A stretch of 64,000 nucleotides of DNA from assembly GCF_014295415.1 (NCBI RefSeq), contig NZ_CP052909.1, forward strand, positions 434,001-498,000, read 5' to 3'. Position 1 is the stretch's first letter; each line of letters opens with the position of its first letter. The translations under genes were made by a program, and so were the position numbers. Source of the stretch: Constantimarinum furrinae. GTDB lineage: Bacteria > Bacteroidota > Bacteroidia > Flavobacteriales > Flavobacteriaceae. Shown in pieces: positions 53,772-62,087 of this stretch. Under the pieces are notes generated by a model. The model made no database searches. It saw only the letters and a list, made by a program, of their open reading frames with translations, and was not told the origin of the DNA.

Positions 53772-54485
53772 TTAATAATCCCAATCCACATGACTATAGG
53801 GCAATCGGTTTAACTCATCCCTATGAAATCGCCATTTCGGCATAAATTCATCCATCAATTTGACGAATCGTAGGTTATGGCTTCTCTCTAATAAATGGAC
53901 CAATTCATGCACAATAATGTATTCCAAACAGTCTTTTGGTTTCTTCGCTAGTTCCAGATTAAGCCAAATACGTTTTGCATTCGTATTACAGCTTCCCCAT
54001 TTGGTACGCATCCTTTTGATACCGTAGTCATTACTTTTTACACCAATGTGCTTTTCCCATTTAGTGATAAGCTTAGGAGCAATCTTTTTGAGTTCTGCTC
54101 TATGCCATTCATCCATCACCTCAGCCCGCTTTTCAGTTGATGCATTAGGTCTAACATAAAGGTGGATATATTTATGGTCCAATTCCACTTTTGGAGCAGC
54201 ATCCAATTGGTGGATTTTTAGCAAATACCGTTTACCAAAAAAATAATGACTCTCACGATTTAGATACTCTCTTTTGGGTTCACGTTCTTGCTGTTGGAGG
54301 ATTTCTTGCTGGTTTTTAATCCATTGTAACTTTGAAATAGCGAAAATCCTTACGGTGTCCAAATCCATTCTTTCTGGTGCTGCAATTCGAACCCTACCAT
54401 TTGGGGGGTACACACTCAGGTGGATATTTTTTATATCCTTCAGTTCTACTTCAATGTCAATATTTCCCAATCGCAAATGCTCCAT
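53772..54485 (-). CDS. SprT/YgjP-like zinc metallopeptidase
   Basis: This 237-residue protein has KWGSCNTNAKRIWLNLELAK and YIIVHELVHLLERSHNLRFV (HELVH near residues 193-197, third histidine 203), the pattern of the YgjP/WLM (DUF45, M48-like) family. These peptidases often accompany HsdR genes; a role in processing protein-DNA complexes has been proposed for related SprTN proteins. Its start overlaps the hsdR stop by one base, so it is translated from the same message. Confidence 0.9.
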   Translation of the reverse strand: MEHLRLGNIDIEVELKDIKNIHLSVYPPNGRVRIAAPERMDLDTVRIFAISKLQWIKNQQEILQQQEREPKREYLNRESHYFFGKRYLLKIHQLDAAPKVELDHKYIHLYVRPNASTEKRAEVMDEWHRAELKKIAPKLITKWEKHIGVKSNDYGIKRMRTKWGSCNTNAKRIWLNLELAKKPKDCLEYIIVHELVHLLERSHNLRFVKLMDEFMPKWRFHRDELNRLPYSHVDWDY

Positions 54486-57400
54486 TAATATTCCGATTGC
54501 TCTTTAATAAGTTTAAATATCATCTCCACTTTGGTTGGTATTCCATAACCTTCGGGAGGTTCAGAAACCAATTGAGAATGAGTTGGATTGTTGTCTTCAA
54601 TTGAATTCACTAGGGTTTCATAAATATTCCTTTTCACAACATTTTCTCTAGCCTTATTGCCTCTCCAATCGGCTGGACTTTCTGTTTTAACCACTTTATC
54701 AATCTGCACCACCAATTCTATGTTTTCATCCAGATTGTTGTATAACACTCTCATGCCAGGAGTGGTAATCTCATCGGGGGTATCTTCTGATTGACCAGTA
54801 TTCGCCTTTTTGGCGAGTTCAGCAATTCGCTTTAGATATTCTTCATATGCTATGGCTCCTTCTTTACGTAACTTGATTAATTCATCGAGTAACTTCGATA
54901 TTTTCTCAAAAAAAGCTGGGTCAATATGTTGCTCTTTTATAATCTTTTTCCTGACGTTATTCTCTATAGTCTCTGCAATCGCTCCCTGATTACTTTTAAT
55001 CCCTTTTGGCAATGCCCCAATAGCTTCGGCTACACCTTTATTTGAGATAATATCTAAAAGAGACATACCTTCAAATGGTGTAATGTCTTCTGGTTCTTCA
55101 GCTTGTATGTAAGCATCTAATAAATGGCGCATATCAGCCTCATAGGTCTTCATGTCCAATGTCTCCCCAGAAGCTTTTTTAATTTGCTCTCTAAGCTTCA
55201 CATAAAAATCGAGTTCTTTTTCGATGCCTCTAATGTCTTTGTCGGTGTAGCCCGCTTCTTGTAATTCATCTGCTATGTTGGCATAAGCACGAATAAATGC
55301 AACTGTTTTCTTGTATAACTGGGTACGTCTTAAAGCGGTATTTTTTAAATCGTCCTCATTTTCTGGATTACCGCAGAAATAACGAATGTATTCTAAGGTA
55401 CCTCTCGGTGGTTCCACTGGTTCACATAGCAGTGCTAATTCTTCTATGGTGTTATCCATTCGTTTTTTTCCTGCATCTATTCGGTCTTGAAGCATAACGG
55501 CTACATCTTCCTCTTCAAAATCATCCATATCCAATTCCGAGGTATAAACCGATATGGCTTGCCCAACACTATCAAATAATCCTCTATAGTCAACTATATA
55601 ACCATAGTCTTTATCTTCTCCATCAATACGGTTGGTACGACATATGGCTTGAAATAAGCCATGGTCCTGCATGCTTTTATCTAAATAGATATAAGCACAG
55701 CTTGGAGCATCAAAACCCGTTAGAAGCTTCGATACAACCACCAGCAATTTCATGTTGGCGGGTTCCTTCTTAAACTTATTTTTAGCCCAATCTTCGTAGG
55801 TTTCCGTTTTAGATTTATTGCCTTGGGGCACTACTTCCTTTAATATTTCTTCATACAGATTATAGATAGCTTCCTTTTGAGTTTCCGTGTTGGCACCTGT
55901 ATCTTCTGTGGTAACATCGCTGGTATTTGGACTATACGATGTTACCACCGCACACTTACCTTTAAATGAGGTTTTCTGAAATAATTTGTAATACTCACAA
56001 GCTTCATATATTGAGTTAGCTACTAATATCGCATTGCTACGAGAAGACATCAACAATCGTTTGGTGGCAAAGTCAAACTCTATATCGGTTACGATTTTCT
56101 CCATACGAGAACGACTGCTAAGTACATTTTGCATGGTTCCCCATTTTTTCTTTAGTTCTGCTTGCTGGAAGTCATTTAAGCCCCGTGTTTTAGCTTTAAA
56201 CCATTCATCTACCCTTTTCGGTGAAGTCAATTTTTGGTCGATGTCACGTGCCTCATACATTAAATCCAGAATAACACCATCCTCAACGCCTTCATTGAAC
56301 TTGTAGGTATGTATATACTTACCAAATACTTCTAAACTGGTTTTTTTATCCTTTTTCAGCAATGGGGTCCCAGTAAAGCCAATGAAAACTGCATTGGGCA
56401 ATATGGCTTTCATGGTTTTGTGAAGTTTATCACTCTGGGTTCTGTGACACTCATCTACAAACACGAATAATTCACCAGAAACCTGAACGGGGTTTTCCTT
56501 TAACTCTTGGATGTATTTCTCAAAGTTTGTTACATCTTTCTTTCCAAACTTATGGATTAACGAACAAAGCAGTCGTGGCGTATGCTGACCTAATTTACCC
56601 ATAAGGTCTTTACCACTCTTGGTTCTAAATATAGTTTCACCAGCATCCGTGAATACACCTTCAATCTGCTTGTCGAGTTCATCACGGTCTGTAACGATGG
56701 CAATACGAGCCTTGGGATTGCTCTCTAATATCCATATAGCCAGATATACCATGGTTAAGCTCTTACCGCTTCCTTGGGTGTGCCAAATAATACCACCTTC
56801 GTATCGATTTACATACTTCTGAGCTTCCTTAACCGCAAAATATTGGTGAACCCTAGGCAATTTTTTAATTCCTCCATCATAGAGTACAAAATCATTAAGT
56901 AACTCAATGATGCGCTTTTTAGAACACATTTTGATGAGGTATTTATCCAGCATTAATCTGCTGGTATCGCTCACATCTTCCTTCCAACTGAAATAGAATT
57001 TCTCTGAACTACTGATGGAGCCATAACGCAGACCTTCCGAATCATTACCTGCAAAGAGAATTTGGTTGGTAGCGAAAAATGTCTGGATAAAGCGGTCCTG
57101 CATATTGGTGATGTTCTGGCGTATACCTTCACCGATATCCACGATACCCCGTTTTAATTCCAATATACCTATTGCAATACCATTGATATATAATACAACA
57201 TCTGGACGCTTGTTTTTATAACCCTTTATCGTTACCTCTTCAGCGATATAAAAGTCATTATCTATAGGGTCTTCCCAGTTAATGAGCTTAATGGTTTCGT
57301 AGTTATCGCCAGCACTTATTTTTACCTGAATACCGTAACGTAGTTTTTTATAGACTTTTTTGTTGGTAGTATATAAGCTATCGTTAAAATTGGTGGCAAC

Positions 57401-57604
57401 TTCCTTAAGCTCAAAAATGGTTTTTTTGATTTGGGCTTCTGAATAGTCTTTTCGAAGAAGATATTTTTTGAGAAATTCTTCTTCAATGTTGCTATTGCCC
57501 TCTCGCTCTTCCCAATTGCCGAGATAAGTATATTGTAATTCGTCTTGGAATAACTCAACCACACGGTTCTGAGTTATACGTTCTATATCCGTGGGTTTAC
57601 TCAT
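54485..57604 (-). CDS. hsdR: Type I restriction endonuclease subunit HsdR (second system)
   Basis: This 1039-residue protein has an HSDR_N nuclease site RPDVVLYINGIAIGILELKRG (D135, E149, K151) and an SF2 motor with HTQGSGKSL (278-282), VDECHRTQSD (384-387), FTGTPLL and RTNRIDGEDKDYG. The C-terminal helical region is long (about 700-1039). It differs clearly in length and sequence from the HsdR at 41742, so the two systems are independent. Its start overlaps the DUF262/HNH gene by eight bases and its end the SprT-like gene by one. Confidence 0.96.
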   Translation of the reverse strand: MSKPTDIERITQNRVVELFQDELQYTYLGNWEEREGNSNIEEEFLKKYLLRKDYSEAQIKKTIFELKEVATNFNDSLYTTNKKVYKKLRYGIQVKISAGDNYETIKLINWEDPIDNDFYIAEEVTIKGYKNKRPDVVLYINGIAIGILELKRGIVDIGEGIRQNITNMQDRFIQTFFATNQILFAGNDSEGLRYGSISSSEKFYFSWKEDVSDTSRLMLDKYLIKMCSKKRIIELLNDFVLYDGGIKKLPRVHQYFAVKEAQKYVNRYEGGIIWHTQGSGKSLTMVYLAIWILESNPKARIAIVTDRDELDKQIEGVFTDAGETIFRTKSGKDLMGKLGQHTPRLLCSLIHKFGKKDVTNFEKYIQELKENPVQVSGELFVFVDECHRTQSDKLHKTMKAILPNAVFIGFTGTPLLKKDKKTSLEVFGKYIHTYKFNEGVEDGVILDLMYEARDIDQKLTSPKRVDEWFKAKTRGLNDFQQAELKKKWGTMQNVLSSRSRMEKIVTDIEFDFATKRLLMSSRSNAILVANSIYEACEYYKLFQKTSFKGKCAVVTSYSPNTSDVTTEDTGANTETQKEAIYNLYEEILKEVVPQGNKSKTETYEDWAKNKFKKEPANMKLLVVVSKLLTGFDAPSCAYIYLDKSMQDHGLFQAICRTNRIDGEDKDYGYIVDYRGLFDSVGQAISVYTSELDMDDFEEEDVAVMLQDRIDAGKKRMDNTIEELALLCEPVEPPRGTLEYIRYFCGNPENEDDLKNTALRRTQLYKKTVAFIRAYANIADELQEAGYTDKDIRGIEKELDFYVKLREQIKKASGETLDMKTYEADMRHLLDAYIQAEEPEDITPFEGMSLLDIISNKGVAEAIGALPKGIKSNQGAIAETIENNVRKKIIKEQHIDPAFFEKISKLLDELIKLRKEGAIAYEEYLKRIAELAKKANTGQSEDTPDEITTPGMRVLYNNLDENIELVVQIDKVVKTESPADWRGNKARENVVKRNIYETLVNSIEDNNPTHSQLVSEPPEGYGIPTKVEMIFKLIKEQSEY

Positions 57605-59531
57605 AGAAACTTTCTTTTAATATTTCTATCATGTCATTAGCATGCTGTTCGATTGATTTCTCATTCCATTCTCCATTATAATCCATCATTGCTTTCTGCT
57701 TTAAGCTATCAATACCAGCATTTATATAGTAGTCTTTTTTTGCTTCTGGTGAATGATTTGTCAATTTTGAGTTTTTGCTACTGCTAAGCAGGCACAGATT
57801 TCCAAAATTATCACACACCTCTTTTTCCATTCTCTTGATATTGGCTACTGGATTTTGCGGGTAGTAATGTTCTACACTGCTTCTGAATGCAAACTCAAAA
57901 TTATCAAAGCCTGAGTACTCTCTTTTCCATAGTTCAAAATCCAAATAGTTGAATATGTAGTTTTCAACTTGAGTTCCTTGATGCAATAACTCCCAATTGG
58001 CGTTAGACTCATCTTCTTGCGGTTCACCTTCATTTTTGTAAATAATATCGTAGTAATCCAAAGGTGAATTGGAAAGAAAACGGTCAAAAAGAAAGGCTCT
58101 ACTCAAGTCATTCAAATAATCCAGATATCCGTCTTCATTATAATTATACAAATAATAGAGTGCGGCATTAAGCCAATGCTTATAAATCTGTGTAGGTGCA
58201 GAAACATGAAACATTGACAAACGCATTATTATCTCCTGGTTTAAACCATTATCATTATCCTCATCACCAAAAGTATTTACGTAGCTAACTCTCTTTTTCT
58301 CATAAAGCTTTAAGCGTTTTAAGCTCCATTGTTCTTTATCATTCAAAAACTCACGTTTAATGATGAACCTATCAAACAGAAACCGTGATTCAAGCAAGGC
58401 ATAGCCAAATTCAACAACGAAATCCAATCCTTTATCCACGTACTTTCTAAAGGTGTCTAAAAGACGTTTATCGTCAAGTGGTATATCATCCTCTGTATAA
58501 ACTCTTAAAACGTGAAGTAAAAAATTTGGAAACGTTATAACTGAGGTAAACCTTTCAGCCTCTCTATAGGTTTCATTGTCTGCCTCTTTAATTTTCAACG
58601 AGGGCGTTATAATATCCCGAACCGACAATGCATCATGGTCTTTAGTATCTTCTTCATCATCCGTAAAGAGAGCATCAGCATAATCATATAAATCTTCATA
58701 TTGAAGAGTATTCCAATCATTGCCAAACACCACCTCACGTTCATTTACTTTCTTACTCCCTTTCGAGGTGGAGAAACCGTATTGCACATAACGCTCCATG
58801 TCAGAGCAAGCCTCCCAAATTAAGTTAAAGACGTATTTAAGCGCATTGTCATCCTTTAACACTTCAAGCATTTTAGCTTTTAAAATCTCATGCTTCTCTA
58901 ATTGTTCACCCCGATTATTCATTATCTCGAAATAATGATTCAAATCGGTGTCTTTTGGCACGCTTACCCTAAAAACCTTTACTTTCTGAACGAGGTAATT
59001 ATAAAATTGCAAAAGCTCTGTATCATCCTTAAAGCTTTTGAGCAGATACTTTTCGGCATCATTGTAACCCTGGACAATGTTAGGGTTGTAATCTACACCA
59101 TCATGGTATCTAATTTCCTTCCCTGTATAAATATCTGCTACCGCCTCAAGGGTTAAAGTCGATTTAACTCGACTATCGAAGGTAAGATTTAACTGAAAGT
59201 CGAAATCCTCAATTTCATTTATGTGAGAATAATTTCGTTTTAAAGCACTTATCAATAAATTAAGGGTGGTAAGTCTTTGCTGCCCATCTATAGTTTCATA
59301 AAAATTACGCCCATTGTGATTTCTTTCGTAAACGACTAAAGTTCCTATGTAATAGTTAGCTTCTGATTTATCCTCATCAAGAGCAAAGTCCAAAACATCT
59401 TGTATGAGCTGAGTTATTTCTTTTTCTTCCCATGCATAGTTTCTCTGGTATCGAGGTATAACGTACCTATCTGAATTAAACACATCGGCTATCGTTAGTT
59501 CTTTAATGTCCTGACTACTGTTCATAACCAA
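57597..59531 (-). CDS. DUF262-DUF1524 protein (GmrSD-like nuclease)
   Basis: This 644-residue protein has an N-terminal DUF262 (ParB-like) domain with VIPRYQRNYAWEEKEI and YETIDGQQRLTTLNLLI, and a C-terminal DUF1524/HNH-like domain with VEHYYPQNPVANIKRMEKE and NFGNLCLLSSSKNSKLTNHS. This is the layout of GmrSD-type, modification-dependent type IV restriction enzymes, where DUF262 uses NTP and the HNH part cuts. It lies between a second DUF262 gene (17-base overlap) and hsdR (8-base overlap), an operon place that suggests joint regulation with the type I system. Confidence 0.88.
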   Translation of the reverse strand: MVMNSSQDIKELTIADVFNSDRYVIPRYQRNYAWEEKEITQLIQDVLDFALDEDKSEANYYIGTLVVYERNHNGRNFYETIDGQQRLTTLNLLISALKRNYSHINEIEDFDFQLNLTFDSRVKSTLTLEAVADIYTGKEIRYHDGVDYNPNIVQGYNDAEKYLLKSFKDDTELLQFYNYLVQKVKVFRVSVPKDTDLNHYFEIMNNRGEQLEKHEILKAKMLEVLKDDNALKYVFNLIWEACSDMERYVQYGFSTSKGSKKVNEREVVFGNDWNTLQYEDLYDYADALFTDDEEDTKDHDALSVRDIITPSLKIKEADNETYREAERFTSVITFPNFLLHVLRVYTEDDIPLDDKRLLDTFRKYVDKGLDFVVEFGYALLESRFLFDRFIIKREFLNDKEQWSLKRLKLYEKKRVSYVNTFGDEDNDNGLNQEIIMRLSMFHVSAPTQIYKHWLNAALYYLYNYNEDGYLDYLNDLSRAFLFDRFLSNSPLDYYDIIYKNEGEPQEDESNANWELLHQGTQVENYIFNYLDFELWKREYSGFDNFEFAFRSSVEHYYPQNPVANIKRMEKEVCDNFGNLCLLSSSKNSKLTNHSPEAKKDYYINAGIDSLKQKAMMDYNGEWNEKSIEQHANDMIEILKESFYE

Positions 59532-60855
59532 ACTTTTTAAAGAGTTTTACAATAGGTTTGGTCTTAGCATTATCCAAAATGCGATAAGGTGCACTTATCG
59601 GAACAGATAAGACTTGATTGGGATGCGTAGCCTCCTTGATTCTTTTAAATAAGAAGGGTTCGCCTAAAGCATAATTATCGATAGTAGCTAACTGAACATT
59701 AAAATGTTCTACCCTCACCGTATAAGCCCAGATAAAGAATTTTTCTATAGCCCTGTCAATTTCTGCCTCACCAAACTTATCTAAATAGAAAAGCAAACAA
59801 CAATCAAACAGTGTTCTTACGTATTTGTCTCCCGTACGATTACGCCCATCATAAGCGTTAAGGATTCTAATAATCTTATGTTTTATAAAATTCTCCTTTA
59901 CCTCATCTATTTTTTGCTTGTAATAAGCGATAAACTCAAAAAACCTTTTCCCGTTTATCATGGTTTGGTCTAATTGAAACGGAAAAGGCATCTGGTTCAA
60001 GTCTATCTTTCGGTTGATATCTGCATTGTACCCATCAACATAAAAATTGGCAATTCGGTAAATTGAAGCAAATGGAAAGGTCTCAGTAATTTCTGGTGAA
60101 ATACCTTTAAATACGTCTACTTTACTTTTGGAAAAGAAGCGTGCAGGATAACCTTTAGACCAATTACGAACCCTGTACAAATACTTTTGAAACAATTGCT
60201 TTAAAGTGTCTTGGTCTAAGTCCTCCCAATTCTCTACTATTTTTGTACGCTCTTGTTCGGTAGTGGTAACTGCCATTTCACGCAAGTGAAAGGCTTTAAG
60301 CAAGTCGTGGGGGTAAAGGTCTTTCCCTCTGGCGTTTTGAGAATCGAAAAACTGAAAGGCTTCTGAGATGTCCGAAAGCTCTACCTTAACAAGCTGACAA
60401 CGCTCGTAAAAAAAACGTAGAGTATCAAAATCAAACTCTTTTACTCTACGTCTAATCTCACCATAATTTGCTTTAATGTTCTGTTGAGTAACAGGATTGC
60501 TAAAGCGAGTTTTAGAAAACAAATCTGGGCTTACCAATGGATACTTCTCTGTAGTAGCCACTTCATTAACCTGAGAACTTTCTTCAATTGCCAAAGCAAT
60601 AAGTAATAAGGTGATGCTTCTTTGTTGCCCATCCACTATATTTAACTCGTTCTGCTTTTGGTCCTTGTGAAAAACAATGGTTCCTATTCGGTAAGCTGAC
60701 TTGTCTTTATGCAGAATAATATCGTTTAAAAGCTGACTCACATTTTTAACCCCCCATTTATAAGGACGCTGGTAATCGGGTATTTGTAAGCTATCATTAC
60801 CCAGCAAATCCTTAACAGAGACAATACCTGTATTTAACTGGTTTACGCTACTCAT
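59515..60855 (-). CDS. DUF262 protein without HNH domain
   Basis: This 446-residue protein has DUF262 motifs LQIPDYQRPYKWGVKNVSQLL and LNIVDGQQRSITLLLIALA. Unlike its neighbour it ends without a recognisable DUF1524 nuclease, though the middle (EFDFDTLRFFYERCQLVKVE, FQFFDSQNARGKDLYPHDLL) is the usual DUF262 helical extension. It resembles the GmrS half of a split GmrS/GmrD pair. It overlaps hsdS by four bases and the next DUF262 gene by 17. A pair in which one member is nuclease-bearing and one nuclease-free could form a hetero-complex; this is inference. Confidence 0.85.
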   Translation of the reverse strand: MSSVNQLNTGIVSVKDLLGNDSLQIPDYQRPYKWGVKNVSQLLNDIILHKDKSAYRIGTIVFHKDQKQNELNIVDGQQRSITLLLIALAIEESSQVNEVATTEKYPLVSPDLFSKTRFSNPVTQQNIKANYGEIRRRVKEFDFDTLRFFYERCQLVKVELSDISEAFQFFDSQNARGKDLYPHDLLKAFHLREMAVTTTEQERTKIVENWEDLDQDTLKQLFQKYLYRVRNWSKGYPARFFSKSKVDVFKGISPEITETFPFASIYRIANFYVDGYNADINRKIDLNQMPFPFQLDQTMINGKRFFEFIAYYKQKIDEVKENFIKHKIIRILNAYDGRNRTGDKYVRTLFDCCLLFYLDKFGEAEIDRAIEKFFIWAYTVRVEHFNVQLATIDNYALGEPFLFKRIKEATHPNQVLSVPISAPYRILDNAKTKPIVKLFKKFGYEQ

Positions 60856-62087
60856 ACCAACCTTATTTTACCTGTAAGTAGTTGTTGCATCATACCTTGT
60901 TTAGCAAGTTGATATTTGAAAAGTTTTTGCTCTAAGTTATTTATCTCTTTATCCATATCAGATAGAATTTGAGCAATTTCCTTTTGTTCTTCTCGTTGCG
61001 GCAGATGTATTTTATAATCTCCGACTATTCCTTTATTCAAATTTGATTGAGTCCCCTGTTGTCCTTGACTTATCAGGTCTTCAACCTTAAAAATTAAATA
61101 ATAATAGAGGAACTCATTTATTAATTGATTTGAAGGGTTAATACCCAAAATTGCTTGACTAGTTGTAACTTCCGTTGTAGCAATACAACATTTACCGATA
61201 GAAGCATACATCGCTAGTAGAACCGTTCCAGATTTAAAAAGTCGTGCTGAACTATTGGTTAATCCATCTTCACTTATTCTCTTTGAAGAATTTGAAATAT
61301 ATTTACCTGCTTCAGATATGTCCGAAATAGAAATCCAAACAATATTGCCACCATAATATTTTTCATTGGTAGTTAGAGGTGTGCCTCCACTATTCATAGT
61401 AGATAAGTCTCCTAATCGGACGTAATCCCAGCCTTCCTTAGGCGTCAACAACCGCTGCATCACCCCTTTTTTAATGAGTTTTTTCTTGGCTATCTTTTTT
61501 TCTAGGGCTTGGATAAGGGCATCTGTATCGGATAGGACTTGGGTAATGGCTTTTTGTTCATTTATGGATGGCGGTAAATTGATTGGCAATCTTTTAGCAA
61601 TTCTACCCGTATAACTTTGTTGTTTGGTGCCTTGACAGTATTTAAACGCAAGCTCATTACCGTAATAGACGTAAAAATGGTAAAGATATTCTGTTATGGT
61701 TTTTCCTTTAATAGGAAAAAGTGCCATGCAAGACTGGTTGGTTGTCGCCCTTATCCCTGTTATGGCGCAACTTCCTCTTGTGCCAGCGGCTTCTAAACCA
61801 GTTATAGCCATTAAAAAAGTTCCAACTGGATGAACCTTAAGATTAGTCTTTGCAACTGCATCCTCAGTAATCTTCTCCCATGTATCAGTAATAATGTTAT
61901 AATTTAATTCTCCACTTGTTATCCACGGTATATTTCCCGTGTAATATTCTGGAATGCCTCTATAAGGTGTCATCCCGCTGCTGAAGCCTGTAAATGTTTC
62001 ACCAAAGGTTGATGCAATCCAATCTTCTGGAATTTTCCCTAATTCTGTCTGCTGTAAATTCAATTTTTCTACTTCAGTTAGTTCCAT
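60852..62087 (-). CDS. hsdS: Type I restriction specificity subunit HsdS (second system)
   Basis: This 411-residue protein has two TRDs. The first conserved region INEQKAITQVLSDTDALIQA with LIKKGVMQRLLTPKEGWDYV (about residues 184-225) separates TRD1 (NIPWITSGELNY) from TRD2 (GNIVWISISDISEAGKYIS), and REEQKEIAQILSDMDKEINN with LAKQGMMQQLLTGKIRLV ends the protein. It overlaps hsdM by ten bases and the DUF262 gene by four. TRD2 is unrelated at sight to TRDs of the HsdS at 38675, so the target should differ. Confidence 0.95.
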   Translation of the reverse strand: MELTEVEKLNLQQTELGKIPEDWIASTFGETFTGFSSGMTPYRGIPEYYTGNIPWITSGELNYNIITDTWEKITEDAVAKTNLKVHPVGTFLMAITGLEAAGTRGSCAITGIRATTNQSCMALFPIKGKTITEYLYHFYVYYGNELAFKYCQGTKQQSYTGRIAKRLPINLPPSINEQKAITQVLSDTDALIQALEKKIAKKKLIKKGVMQRLLTPKEGWDYVRLGDLSTMNSGGTPLTTNEKYYGGNIVWISISDISEAGKYISNSSKRISEDGLTNSSARLFKSGTVLLAMYASIGKCCIATTEVTTSQAILGINPSNQLINEFLYYYLIFKVEDLISQGQQGTQSNLNKGIVGDYKIHLPQREEQKEIAQILSDMDKEINNLEQKLFKYQLAKQGMMQQLLTGKIRLV